DNA of 53,828 nt, taken from the IMG/VR virus record IMGVR_UViG_3300021062_000019, positions 1-53,828 of that record. The stretch is one strand, 5' to 3'. Shown piece by piece: positions 16,734-25,963 of the stretch (the first letter of the stretch is position 1; each line of letters opens with the position of its first letter). Source of the stretch: a virus. The notes under the pieces are model-generated. The model saw nothing but the letters and a program-made list of their open reading frames with translations. It searched no databases and had not been told where the DNA came from. The translations under genes were made by a program, and so were the position numbers.

Positions 16734-17294
16734 ATGACTAACCTCTACACTACATATGATGGTTCTGATTATGCAGAACCTCCACTAGATGTTTATGAAG
16801 AAAACCTTAAAAGACTTATCCTTTTAAGTAATGCTGCCTATACAGAAGTAGGAGTAGAAAGGGGTATTACTCTTAATCCTATTCCAGCCAAAGACATAAC
16901 AACAGGGACAGTACAAACTAATAATGCTAGAGGTATCAGTATAGAAGCAGTTTCAGGACAGGAAGAAAATACGCCGATCCCAGTAAACATTGAGATCATT
17001 CAAATTAATATCATTATTCGTTCTGGTACTAATGGCACCATAGAGGAGCAAATCAAAAGAGCCAAGGCTGATTTAGCCGTCATAAAACGTATCACTAGAA
17101 AAATCTTTGCTGATAATTATATTAATGATTTAACCTTAGGTTGGCCTGCAAATGGGGATGAACGTTATACGCCTCCATTTATACCTGTTTGTAGCTTAGA
17201 GCAATTTCCCGTGGCTCAATCAAAAGAAAAAGAGTATGGCTACAGTGGCGGTATTCGAATCACTATGAAAGCTCAGTACTTCCCGATCCTTTAA
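16734..17294 (+). CDS. Putative tail-completion / terminator protein
   Basis: The 186-aa product starts 3 bases after the preceding gene. It is alpha/beta, with EENLKRLILLSNAAYTEVGV near the N-terminus, NIEIIQINIIIRS in the middle and a C-terminal strand GYSGGIRITMKAQYFP. The central strand followed by helices and a late basic strand is typical of the small tail-terminator proteins that cap the tail tube, and the next gene is the probable tail tube. No residue-level motif proves it. Confidence 0.6.
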   Translation: MTNLYTTYDGSDYAEPPLDVYEENLKRLILLSNAAYTEVGVERGITLNPIPAKDITTGTVQTNNARGISIEAVSGQEENTPIPVNIEIIQINIIIRSGTNGTIEEQIKRAKADLAVIKRITRKIFADNYINDLTLGWPANGDERYTPPFIPVCSLEQFPVAQSKEKEYGYSGGIRITMKAQYFPIL

Positions 17295-17358
17295 GAAAAG
17301 CTCATTAAATCAATTACTTATAACTCAACTTATAACCTTTCCTATAGGAGAATAATTT

Positions 17359-18822
17359 ATGGTTAGTTTACCTACTAATTATAGTGTGCCTTTTAATCAA
17401 GGAGCAGACAAAATAGCAGCAGGTGCCCCTAGTATTGCCTTTTTGCTTATTAATGTTCCTAAGCCTAGTACGGCTTCTATTACTCCTGGTCACGGACTAG
17501 GATTAAAAAATGCTAGTAAGACTTTGCCTATTCGTGTAGATGAAAATGGATTGAATTTAGCAGGCGGTGTTACTGCTGTTAAAAAAGTTTATGTACTTAC
17601 TTATACAGGTCAACCTACAGCAGGCCAGACCATAACCCTAGGAGGAAAAACCTATGAAGCTGTTGCTTCTGGGCCTACTGGGGATCAGTTCCTAATAGAT
17701 ACAGATGCAAAAACAACATATGATAATTTGGTTGCGAAGGTTTTAGCTGATACTGCGACAACTTTATGCACTGGGGTTAATTCTGGATCTGGTGCAAATG
17801 GTACAGTTACATTTACAGCTAATACAGCAGGCACAACCTTTGCAGCTTCAGAAACACTAGGTAACGCCACTGGGGCAGAAACAGTTGCTAACGTTGCTGG
17901 TGTTAAAGCTTCAATTTTAATAGATATTCAGGGTTCGGTTTATACTGGCATTCCTGACGAAATAGAGATTCCAATAACTAAAAACTCTGTAACTCGCTTA
18001 ATTCGTGTTCAAGCAAAAGCATTAGCAGATAGCAGTATCACAAAACAAACAGCCGCTGCAGGAACCCACTTTACCAATGGCTTATTAGCAACTTTAACAG
18101 CCGCTATTAATGGAAGTGCTGCAACTGACAATAACCGCTATTTCAGTAGTATTAACACAGACACTGAAACTGATATAGCTGATATGATGGAAGATTTGTT
18201 CGGCACAGCCTCTAGTTTTACTGTTACTGGCAATCAGTTAAAAATTGAGGCAGGAGCAACAGGAGCAAACGGCAATAATATCAAGATTATTACCAGAGTG
18301 CTTCCTAGTGTGCCTTCACCCTTACCAAGCGTTATTTCTAATGGAACTCCTCAATTTGCCGAAGGTGTGGTTATTCATTGTGGTATCCAAGACGAAAGTA
18401 AGGATTCCGCAGCAATTTCTAACTTAGTTATAAAAGGTTCAAATGGCTTTGGCGATCTCTTAAATCTTACTGGTGATATAACTGATGTTACCTCACTCAA
18501 ATTATTTATAAACAATAACCCTGAGTTTTTGAGGGCTTTAGTTATAAATGGTGCAGTAACCTATGATGCTACTAGAGATATATATATGTCTACTAATGAT
18601 ATTTCTGCTAGAACCCTAGGTTTATTTATTTCTAGTAAGGCAAAACGTGTTAAAGGCGGATGGAAAGCTAGATGGTTTTATGATGTAACTATTGAGGGCA
18701 ACGTAGAGCAAGACAACTCTTTGCGCGGTGTTGCAGGTTATACGATTAGCCTCAAGATTAACAAAGATCAAGAAAGATCTGGCGATCCTAGTTTCGTAGC
18801 CTTTGATCCTAGAACTCTATAA
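17359..18822 (+). CDS. Probable major tail protein with Ig-like insertion
   Basis: The 487-aa product begins after an excellent ribosome-binding site (TAGGAGA). Residues about 75-175 contain an Ig-like module often inserted in phage structural proteins (YTGQPTAGQTITLGGKTYEA, then GPTGDQFLIDTDAKTTYDNL, then VTFTANTAGTT). The C-terminal part, with DISARTLGLFISSKAKRVKG and a final YTISLKINKD, reads as the tail-tube core. A strong terminator follows at once, as expected for a highly expressed tail protein. A contractile-sheath identity is the main alternative, but I see neither sheath signatures nor other contractile-tail genes. Confidence 0.65.
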   Translation: MVSLPTNYSVPFNQGADKIAAGAPSIAFLLINVPKPSTASITPGHGLGLKNASKTLPIRVDENGLNLAGGVTAVKKVYVLTYTGQPTAGQTITLGGKTYEAVASGPTGDQFLIDTDAKTTYDNLVAKVLADTATTLCTGVNSGSGANGTVTFTANTAGTTFAASETLGNATGAETVANVAGVKASILIDIQGSVYTGIPDEIEIPITKNSVTRLIRVQAKALADSSITKQTAAAGTHFTNGLLATLTAAINGSAATDNNRYFSSINTDTETDIADMMEDLFGTASSFTVTGNQLKIEAGATGANGNNIKIITRVLPSVPSPLPSVISNGTPQFAEGVVIHCGIQDESKDSAAISNLVIKGSNGFGDLLNLTGDITDVTSLKLFINNNPEFLRALVINGAVTYDATRDIYMSTNDISARTLGLFISSKAKRVKGGWKARWFYDVTIEGNVEQDNSLRGVAGYTISLKINKDQERSGDPSFVAFDPRTL

Positions 18823-18844
18823 TCTAAATTTTCAGGATGATAGG

Positions 18845-18878
18845 AAGGCAGAGAATATCTTTCTCTGCCTTTTCTTTT
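18845..18878 (+). terminator. Rho-independent terminator after the major tail gene
   Basis: AAGGCAGAGA (18845-18854) pairs perfectly with TCTCTGCCTT (18862-18871) around a 7-nt loop, followed by TTCTTTT. It sits in the 58-bp gap between the major tail gene and the next ATG at 18881, so downstream genes would receive reduced read-through. Confidence 0.9.
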
Positions 18879-18880
18879 AT

Positions 18881-19642
18881 ATGGCAAGTAGCAGAGAAGA
18901 ATTTATTAAAAAACGTGGTGCCTCAAGGAAATGTTTTCCTTGGGCTAATGTTCTTATTGATTGGGATACGTTAAGAGTTGAAACAGCACTTTGGCCTAAT
19001 AATGGTGTTCGTCCCTATGACATCTATTATCCTGCTCGTGTTCCTTATCCTAGTAAGGGTTTCCCTACTTATTTAGGCCAGTTAGAAGGAAAAACAAAAA
19101 CTAATCCTGGTTATAACACAGAAGAAAACCGCTATGACTTATCTCTAAATCCTGAAGAAATGTTTTTTTCTAGCCAAAAAGAAACTATTGACATGACTTT
19201 GCTTTGGTGTGGAGATACAAATATTGAAAAGCTAATTGAGGAACGTGGGCCAGGAGACGAAACTAGCAAAGGCGGAGGTGGTTCACCTAACCCAATTACC
19301 ACTAACTTATTATTAATTTATGTTGATGGATTTGATCCTCTTTATGGCTATGATGAAGAAAGGCCAGTTGTTATAACTTACAAGCTGTTCTGGAAAATTG
19401 CTATGATTCCACCTCCTCTTGAAAATGATGGTTTACCTGAGAGATGGCAATTTCAAGGAGTTGCTCTTGCAGGGAAGAACCAAGCTACAGGACAATGTTT
19501 TCCCCCTGGTATGCAGTTATTTAATAGGTACAGAATGAATTTGCAAGGTCAGTTAGTTAAGAAAAATGGCACTGTAATTAATCCAAATGTTCCTAGTCCT
19601 TATATCCCAATTATTTATCCAAGTTTGCCTGGAACAATCTAA
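18881..19642 (+). CDS. Hypothetical tail protein
   Basis: The open frame extends to 18803, but the start is placed at ATG 18881 (MASSREEF). The longer version would overlap the major tail gene and run through the terminator hairpin, which would then be coding. The resulting 253-aa protein is Pro- and aromatic-rich (NNGVRPYDIYYPARVPYPSKG), has a Gly-rich loop (SKGGGGSPNP) and the strand segment NLLLIYVDGFDPLYGYDEE. It resembles a beta-rich tail component but no family is recognised. No Shine-Dalgarno is visible; the start lies immediately after the terminator T-run. Confidence 0.65.
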   Translation: MASSREEFIKKRGASRKCFPWANVLIDWDTLRVETALWPNNGVRPYDIYYPARVPYPSKGFPTYLGQLEGKTKTNPGYNTEENRYDLSLNPEEMFFSSQKETIDMTLLWCGDTNIEKLIEERGPGDETSKGGGGSPNPITTNLLLIYVDGFDPLYGYDEERPVVITYKLFWKIAMIPPPLENDGLPERWQFQGVALAGKNQATGQCFPPGMQLFNRYRMNLQGQLVKKNGTVINPNVPSPYIPIIYPSLPGTI

Positions 19643-19681
19643 GTTATGGCTTGTTTGGCCTAACAACTACTATTATCAATA

Positions 19682-20128
19682 ATGAGCAAAGATTTTAAGA
19701 TACAAGGATTTGATAGCCTACAAAGGCGGGTAAACCGCAGGGTAGACACTATCAGAAAAGCAGCTACACTAGAAAGCTTTAGCAAGTCTCCTGAACTGCC
19801 AATGATTGTTGGGCGATGTATCCAACGAACTATTGATGCTCAAAGATTCAAACCTCTAAAACCTAAGTATAGGATAGCTCGTGATAAAAAATTTGGTAAA
19901 AAACCCATATTAAGATTAACAGATGGCTTATATAAAAGAGCTTTATTACCTGGTTTTGTAAGGGTTAGTACGAGTGATAGTTTTAGGGTAGTTCAGATAA
20001 GAATTACTGATTTGATAGGTAGTTATCAGCAAGGATTGGGTAGAGATCTGTTTAAGCCTGATGAGGAGTTTAGGCGAGATTTACGAGATTTAGCTGATAG
20101 AACGATAAAAGAAACACTAAACAAGTAA
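19682..20128 (+). CDS. Phage virion morphogenesis / tail-completion-like protein
   Basis: The 148-aa basic protein contains QRFKPLKPKYRIARDKKFG followed by KKPILRLTDGLYKRA. This resembles the PLxxxY...K...PILxxTGxL pattern of the Mu gpG/virion-morphogenesis and HK97 gp10-like families that join or complete tails. The C-terminus is helical and charged. It lies between tail-tube and tape-measure genes, the usual neighbourhood. The similarity is read by eye, so the family is moderately certain. Confidence 0.65.
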   Translation: MSKDFKIQGFDSLQRRVNRRVDTIRKAATLESFSKSPELPMIVGRCIQRTIDAQRFKPLKPKYRIARDKKFGKKPILRLTDGLYKRALLPGFVRVSTSDSFRVVQIRITDLIGSYQQGLGRDLFKPDEEFRRDLRDLADRTIKETLNK

Positions 20129-20165
20129 GTCATCGCTTGGCGATAAATAAGGAGAACGGCGATTT

Positions 20166-20519
20166 ATGACCACACAGACACAATCCCTAAACGATATCGC
20201 ATTAGTTCAAATAAACACCCAATTATCCATAGCTAACCTCAAATTAGAAGGCTCTAAACCTGCTAACTATGATCCTCAAATCAAATATTATGAAGGCCAA
20301 ATATGCCAGCTAGAAGGGATAAAAGGTTATTTATCTATTGCTAGCATTACAGATAAAGAAAATTTTATCAAATACTTGGATTCCCTTTGGGACTTATCTT
20401 ATGACGCACAAGAAAACGCTGTAGGTAAAACGAATAACACAGGACAACCTCATCTTGGAGGTTGCTTTTTTATGGGCAAAATGGATTCCATTAAAACCAT
20501 TAAGACTAAATTAAAGTAA
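20166..20519 (+). CDS. Small protein upstream of tape measure; tail-assembly chaperone candidate
   Basis: The 117-aa protein starts after a good ribosome-binding site (TAAGGAGAA). It is helical at the N-terminus and contains GQICQLEGIKGYLSIASITD and a C-terminal GGCFFMGKMDSI. Its place directly before the tape measure matches tail-assembly chaperones, which often have a programmed frameshift product. I see no obvious slippery heptamer near the stop, so only the unshifted form is supported. Confidence 0.6.
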   Translation: MTTQTQSLNDIALVQINTQLSIANLKLEGSKPANYDPQIKYYEGQICQLEGIKGYLSIASITDKENFIKYLDSLWDLSYDAQENAVGKTNNTGQPHLGGCFFMGKMDSIKTIKTKLK

Positions 20520-20583
20520 CTGCTTTTCTTCTTTTTTCTCACCTACAAAACTATTCTCTTAAACCAACTCCCGGCAATTATTT

Positions 20584-23500
20584 ATGGCAGATAACGATAT
20601 TGATTTAAACGTCAGAGTCAGGACGCAAAGTGCAGAGCTAGAGCAACTTATTAACCAGTTTAGAGAAGCTGGTCAAGTTTCGGAGCGTTCTGCTGAAATT
20701 GCAGCTAGAGCCGCTCGTAATGAATTAGGTACTATTGAACAGCTTGAACTCCAATTAAGAGAGCTAAATGAAGCTCGTAGAAATGCTCGTACTCAAGAGG
20801 ATCTAGTTAAAATTAATTCTGCTATTCAGCAAACAGAAAGAAATTTACGTGAGCTTAACCAAGTTGGCAGAGATAGCGGAAAAGCTGCTGAATTTTTCGG
20901 TGATAAATTAGAAGGCTTAACAGGTGAATTAGGTAGTGTTGCTAAATCTCTAGGTGTAGGTGGAGCAGCAATTGTTGGTTTCATTGGGCTACTAGGGGCT
21001 GCTTCTACGGCTGCTATTAATGCTGCTCAGGCAACGGCTGCTTTTGCAAAAGATCAATTAGCTATACAACGCTCAACTGGTGCAAGTGCCAGTTTCGTAG
21101 CCTCTTTATCCTCCATCATTAAACAGTATGGCGGGGAAATCCAAAATGTCCAAGAATTATTACTTCAAGTAGGTAGTGTTGTTAATACTGCAGTTGCAGA
21201 TCCTACAGGAGTAATGGCCGCAAAGTTTAAACAGTTGGGAGTAGCTTTTACTGATGTCTCAGGTAGAGCAAGAAGTGTTGAAGATGTTTTAAGAGACATT
21301 GATAATACTGCCAAAAACACAGGGTTAACAATTTCCCAGCTAAGTACCTTAAGTACTATTACGGGTGAGGAAGCTGCAAAACAGTTCTTAGACCGCTTTG
21401 GACAGATACAAGATCTAGAATCTCAGCTTAAACAAACAGGGGCAGTACTAAGTGAAGAGCTAACCCAAAGGGCAAATGAATTTAATAAATCAGGTCAACT
21501 ACTTAAAGATCAATTGGATGGTTTAACCTTTTCTTTAGGTGGAGAATTACTAGATGCATTAAAACGAGTAAATGGAATTGCAAGTGAAACGCTTAATAAT
21601 ATTGATCCTAGAACTCTTGAAGGCTTCAAAGGGTTAATTCAGGATTTAGGAAGGGCTTTAGTTGCCACAGCAGAAACTGCCAGTGGAGCTTTTGATTTAT
21701 TGGTAGATGGGGTTAGAGATAGCTTTGGAACAACTCTTATTCCTGGCCTGGGTCAATTCGCAGAAGCAGCAACAGCAATATTAAGCCCTATAGAAAGCCT
21801 TAAAATCATACTGTTCAATGAGTATCCCATTGCTGCTAATAAATCAGATATTTCTACTAAAAATTTAGTTCAGACTTTCACGGCTGGAACATTTGCGGCT
21901 GAAGCATTAAGTAAAAAAATTAAACAATTAGCCGATGATCAAAAGTTTTTAGCTGATATTGTTGAGATTTCGACAGCTAAACAAATAGATAATATTAAGG
22001 AGCTAGAAAGATTAGGGAAAATATCTGCTCAAGATGCGGCTGATCGAATCAATCAACTTGAAGATGAAAAATTAAAGAAGGCTACTGATAATGCTTTTAT
22101 CCGTTTAGCAAAGGTAAATAGCAGCTTTCGCGAACAAACAAAAAGGCTTGAAGAAGAAGCGCAGAAAGAATTAAAAATTGAGCAGGATATTACTACGAAA
22201 AAGAAACAAGCACGAGCAGATTTAGAGAGATTTGAACGTGAAAGTTTTGAAAGGTTAGCAGGTTTACAAAGTGATGCTAATAAAAGTATTGAAGGGGCAA
22301 AACGGCTAGAAGCCGCTAGACAAACGGACAACGCTTTACTTCTCCAAAAGCAAACCTATCTCAAACAGCTAGAAAAAGCTGAGATTAATGCGGGGGAAAA
22401 TACCAAGAAAGCGGCTAAAGAATTAGCAGATTTCCGCAGTGCGATTAATCTGGATGAATTAGTTGATGAAAAACAACTATCAGAAGATAAGCTGAAAGCA
22501 AGAGAGATAGCAAAAAACGCATTCTTAGAATTGCAAAAAGCTGAAGAGGCTGAGAGGAAAAAGAATTTAGAACAACGTAGGAACGATGAAAAAACCATTC
22601 TTGCTGATAGGCAAACTACCTTACATAAAATAGACGAAGAAGAAAAACTAGCAACTGCTAAACTAGCAGAACAATTAAAGCAACAAAAAATCACTCAAGA
22701 TCAGTTTAATCAACAAGAATTAGCCGAAAAAATTAAGTTTGCACAGAAAAAATTAGAGGCAGAGCAATTAGCACTTACTAAATTAAATGTTTCTGAGAAT
22801 ACCTCTTTCCAAGAAAAAGTTGCTACTACTCAACGAGTTGAAACTCTTAGAACTCAAATTGCAGCGGATCAAACTACTGAAAGAATCGCTACTACTCAAC
22901 GAGAATTTAATGCTCTTAAATTAACCTTAGAAGCAGAACAATCTTTTCGTGCTGCGGCTTTTGAAACTCGCAAATCTCAAATAGCACAGATCAAAGATCT
23001 TAACTTAAAACGCATACAAGAATTCTTATTAGAACGCGACATAGCACAGGAGAACAATCTTAAAGCTTTAGAAAAAGTAACATTAGAGCAGAAGGCTTTA
23101 GATGTACTTCGCGCCCAATCTGCAACGAAAGAACAACTCTTAGCCCAGGAAGGGAAAATAGCTTTAGCAATAGCAGAAGCAAATAAAGTTCGTGAACAAG
23201 CTCGTGTTGTTGAGAAAAAAATATTAGATGAAAAACTTCAAAATGCAGCTAAAGCTATTGCTGCTAACCAAGCAGAGGTAGACTCACTAGACGCGCGTAG
23301 CAAAGCTTTTGTTAAAGGACTAGAACAGGTTGGACAGAAATTAAACCAGATAGCTGACTTCTTTAAGGTAACATTTAACCCTGATAATTTTAATCTTGAT
23401 GGTCTAGTAGCAGCAGAAAAACAATTACAAAAGTTTAGAGATATTGCAGCAGAAACCAAAAAAGAATTAACTACTGGTTTTGGTGCTTTTTCTACATTGC

Positions 23501-25962
23501 TTCAAGCTCAGTTAATAATAGCCGAAGAAGCAGTTATTGAACTTGAGAATAAGACTAATCTTGCCCGCCAACGCTTAGCCCAAGAAAATGCACGTAAACA
23601 AGCTGAGATCCTCTTACAGGAACAGCGTCAACAACAGTCCCAATCATTTGAATTATTTAAGAATTTTCAAGAAGAACTTGGTTCACTTAAAAAAGATTTT
23701 CGTACTAGAGAACGTGAGCTTACCAAAGAATTAGCCCAAAGTGAAAAGGATGAAGAAGAAGATCTTAAGAATTTCCAGAAAGAACAAGAAGACGATTTAA
23801 CAGCTTTTGATAAGGAGCAATCGGATAAAAGGATAGCTCAAGCCGAAGAAGAACGGCTAGCTAAAGAAGAACAAGCCCAACAAACTGTAGATAATATTAA
23901 GGAAATTAACCGTCAATCTGCTGATAAGGAAGCTGACGAGAGGATTAAATCTTTAACTGAACGCGGTAAAATTGAATCACAGATTGCAGTTTTAGGAGCT
24001 AAACAAGAAACAGCAGAAACTAAAGCCGAAATAGAGAAGCTAAAAAAAGATCTTCAGGCTTTGGATGCAGCAGAGAAGGCTAGGCAGGATAGGGTTAAGG
24101 AACGTGATAAGCAGATAGGTGAAGCTCAAAAATCTGCTCAAAAAAAGTTAAAGAATGCCAAAACTAAAGAAGAAGTTGACGCCATTAATGAAGAACTAGA
24201 AATAATCACTAAGGGTATTAACGATAGATTCGATATTGAGGAAGAAAAAAACGCTAAGTTAAAAGAACTACAAGGTAAAGCTAGCGCAGAAACCTTACGT
24301 TTATTAGCTGAAGAATTTGAGAAGAAAAAGAAGATTGCTTTAGAAGAAGAGAAAGCACAGATTGAAAGCAATGCTCGTAAGGTAGCCCAGCAGAAGGCAG
24401 CCTTAGAAGCACAGGCCAAAGCCCAAGCAGAGGCAGACAAGAAGGCTAGAGATGAGTTTCTTGCTAATCAAAAGAAAGATTTTGATGATCGTCAAAAAGC
24501 TTTTGATGACAAGCAACAACAACTAAAAGATGAACTGGATAAAGAACGCTCAGAATATAAGAAACATTTATCTGAACTTCGAACCAACACAGCCGAATCC
24601 CTAGCAGAGATAGGTTCATCCTTTACTGATGGAGGAAAAGCAGCAGAAGAATTCTTTAAGAAGTTTGCAGAAGGTGCAGGAATATCAGGTAAAGCCATTG
24701 ATGATATCTTAAAGAAAATCGGTCAATTCAAGCAGCAAATAGCCGACGATAAGGCACAATCAGGACAAGCTAGCCCTTCCTCCTCTCCCACCTCTACCCC
24801 TACAATCACAGGTGGCTCATCAAGTACCCCTAGCAATGATCCCCTAACAGGCACAGGTAAACAAAGCTTTATTAAATCAAGCAGCCAATCAAGTACACCT
24901 AGTAGCACATCATCACCTAGCACTAGTTCAACTACTACACCAAGTACAACTCCTAGTTCATCAAGTGCAAATGCTTCAATAGTTGCAGGCAATCCTGATA
25001 AAGGTGGTAAACCCGATAGAGAGAAGGACACAGGAAGCCCAAGCACAGGCTTTAATGTTCCAAATTCAGCTAAGGATGATGTTTCATTCAAAAAAGGCAT
25101 GCTTAGTGCTAGAGATAGGTTCTTTGCAACAGCTAAATTTAATCAAAAAGGAAACATTAAATTAGACGATAAATCAATTAAAGCTCAAGACGATTATGGA
25201 AAAGCTCGTGGTGATTTAATCAGGAGTTACTTAGGTGGAGTAAAAATAGATGAAAAAACAATTCTACGAACAATGGATAAATTTAGCACCGTTGCTCAAG
25301 ATCGTGATCCTAGACCATATGTTGCTTTATTAGATGAAACTGTAAACCTTGTAGAAGCTAAGCGGCAAGAAGATGAAAAGAAGCCTGTAAAAACCGCTGA
25401 CAGTATAGGCTCTCTAGATAAACCTGATAGAAAACCTGATGTAAGTCCTACTGGTGGCAATAGTCCTACCCCAATTCCAGGTGGAAGCCAGCAACCTGTA
25501 AAAGATCCTGTATTAGCTGCAAGAGAAGCAGAAAATTTTAGTGAGATTGAAGAACAGAACGCTGAGACAGGCGCACAGCTAAGAGGCCCCAATTTTCCAA
25601 GTCCTCCTTCTACACCATCAGAACCAGGAGCTTCTCCATCTAGCCCAGCTAGCGAGCCTAGCGATAATATTTCTGCTACTGGTGATGGTTCTACAAATAA
25701 TGTTAGTGCTAGTGCTGGAGTATCAGCAAGCGCGGTAATAGAAAAATTAATCAACATAGAACAAGTAAATATTACTGCTCCAAATGGAAGTCAAAGTAAT
25801 GGTAAGTTTGATATGGCAGTTCTAGCTAAAGCATTAATTCCAGAGATAACAAAGCTCATTCCAGAAGAACCAGAGTTAGTAAATGTTATGGCTGGTGAGC
25901 TTGATAGAAAATCTTCTAGAGACTTTGCTGCACGTAATCCTTTAAGACAATTCAAGGTTTAA
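20584..25962 (+). CDS. Tape measure protein
   Basis: At 1792 aa this is the longest gene. Its architecture is that of a tape measure. A short N-terminal coil is followed by an Ala/Gly-rich hydrophobic stretch (about 118-160, with AAIVGFIGLLGAASTAAINA). Very long coiled-coil blocks rich in Glu, Lys, Gln and Ala run from about 450 to 1390, then a Ser/Thr/Pro-rich linker (about 1395-1480), a small charged helical domain, a second Pro/Ser linker and a short C-terminal domain. It sets tail length: by the usual 0.15 nm per residue the tail would be around 270 nm, an estimate that includes the low-complexity linkers. No lytic transglycosylase or peptidase domain is evident. Confidence 0.92.
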   Translation: MADNDIDLNVRVRTQSAELEQLINQFREAGQVSERSAEIAARAARNELGTIEQLELQLRELNEARRNARTQEDLVKINSAIQQTERNLRELNQVGRDSGKAAEFFGDKLEGLTGELGSVAKSLGVGGAAIVGFIGLLGAASTAAINAAQATAAFAKDQLAIQRSTGASASFVASLSSIIKQYGGEIQNVQELLLQVGSVVNTAVADPTGVMAAKFKQLGVAFTDVSGRARSVEDVLRDIDNTAKNTGLTISQLSTLSTITGEEAAKQFLDRFGQIQDLESQLKQTGAVLSEELTQRANEFNKSGQLLKDQLDGLTFSLGGELLDALKRVNGIASETLNNIDPRTLEGFKGLIQDLGRALVATAETASGAFDLLVDGVRDSFGTTLIPGLGQFAEAATAILSPIESLKIILFNEYPIAANKSDISTKNLVQTFTAGTFAAEALSKKIKQLADDQKFLADIVEISTAKQIDNIKELERLGKISAQDAADRINQLEDEKLKKATDNAFIRLAKVNSSFREQTKRLEEEAQKELKIEQDITTKKKQARADLERFERESFERLAGLQSDANKSIEGAKRLEAARQTDNALLLQKQTYLKQLEKAEINAGENTKKAAKELADFRSAINLDELVDEKQLSEDKLKAREIAKNAFLELQKAEEAERKKNLEQRRNDEKTILADRQTTLHKIDEEEKLATAKLAEQLKQQKITQDQFNQQELAEKIKFAQKKLEAEQLALTKLNVSENTSFQEKVATTQRVETLRTQIAADQTTERIATTQREFNALKLTLEAEQSFRAAAFETRKSQIAQIKDLNLKRIQEFLLERDIAQENNLKALEKVTLEQKALDVLRAQSATKEQLLAQEGKIALAIAEANKVREQARVVEKKILDEKLQNAAKAIAANQAEVDSLDARSKAFVKGLEQVGQKLNQIADFFKVTFNPDNFNLDGLVAAEKQLQKFRDIAAETKKELTTGFGAFSTLLQAQLIIAEEAVIELENKTNLARQRLAQENARKQAEILLQEQRQQQSQSFELFKNFQEELGSLKKDFRTRERELTKELAQSEKDEEEDLKNFQKEQEDDLTAFDKEQSDKRIAQAEEERLAKEEQAQQTVDNIKEINRQSADKEADERIKSLTERGKIESQIAVLGAKQETAETKAEIEKLKKDLQALDAAEKARQDRVKERDKQIGEAQKSAQKKLKNAKTKEEVDAINEELEIITKGINDRFDIEEEKNAKLKELQGKASAETLRLLAEEFEKKKKIALEEEKAQIESNARKVAQQKAALEAQAKAQAEADKKARDEFLANQKKDFDDRQKAFDDKQQQLKDELDKERSEYKKHLSELRTNTAESLAEIGSSFTDGGKAAEEFFKKFAEGAGISGKAIDDILKKIGQFKQQIADDKAQSGQASPSSSPTSTPTITGGSSSTPSNDPLTGTGKQSFIKSSSQSSTPSSTSSPSTSSTTTPSTTPSSSSANASIVAGNPDKGGKPDREKDTGSPSTGFNVPNSAKDDVSFKKGMLSARDRFFATAKFNQKGNIKLDDKSIKAQDDYGKARGDLIRSYLGGVKIDEKTILRTMDKFSTVAQDRDPRPYVALLDETVNLVEAKRQEDEKKPVKTADSIGSLDKPDRKPDVSPTGGNSPTPIPGGSQQPVKDPVLAAREAENFSEIEEQNAETGAQLRGPNFPSPPSTPSEPGASPSSPASEPSDNISATGDGSTNNVSASAGVSASAVIEKLINIEQVNITAPNGSQSNGKFDMAVLAKALIPEITKLIPEEPELVNVMAGELDRKSSRDFAARNPLRQFKV

Positions 25963-25963
25963 T

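Noticed and set aside
17359-18822. Contractile tail sheath
   Set aside because: No sheath signature was recognised and no second tube gene or contractile baseplate set was identified. The product reads better as a tail-tube protein with an Ig-like insertion.
18803-18880. Upstream extension of the 18881 tail gene
   Set aside because: It would overlap the major tail gene and translate the terminator hairpin. The ATG at 18881 directly after the hairpin is more likely.
22053-25757. Several minus-strand frames opposite the tape measure gene
   Set aside because: They are Ser/Leu/Phe/Ala-rich mirror products of the Glu/Lys/Ala-rich coiled-coil sequence and have no start signals.
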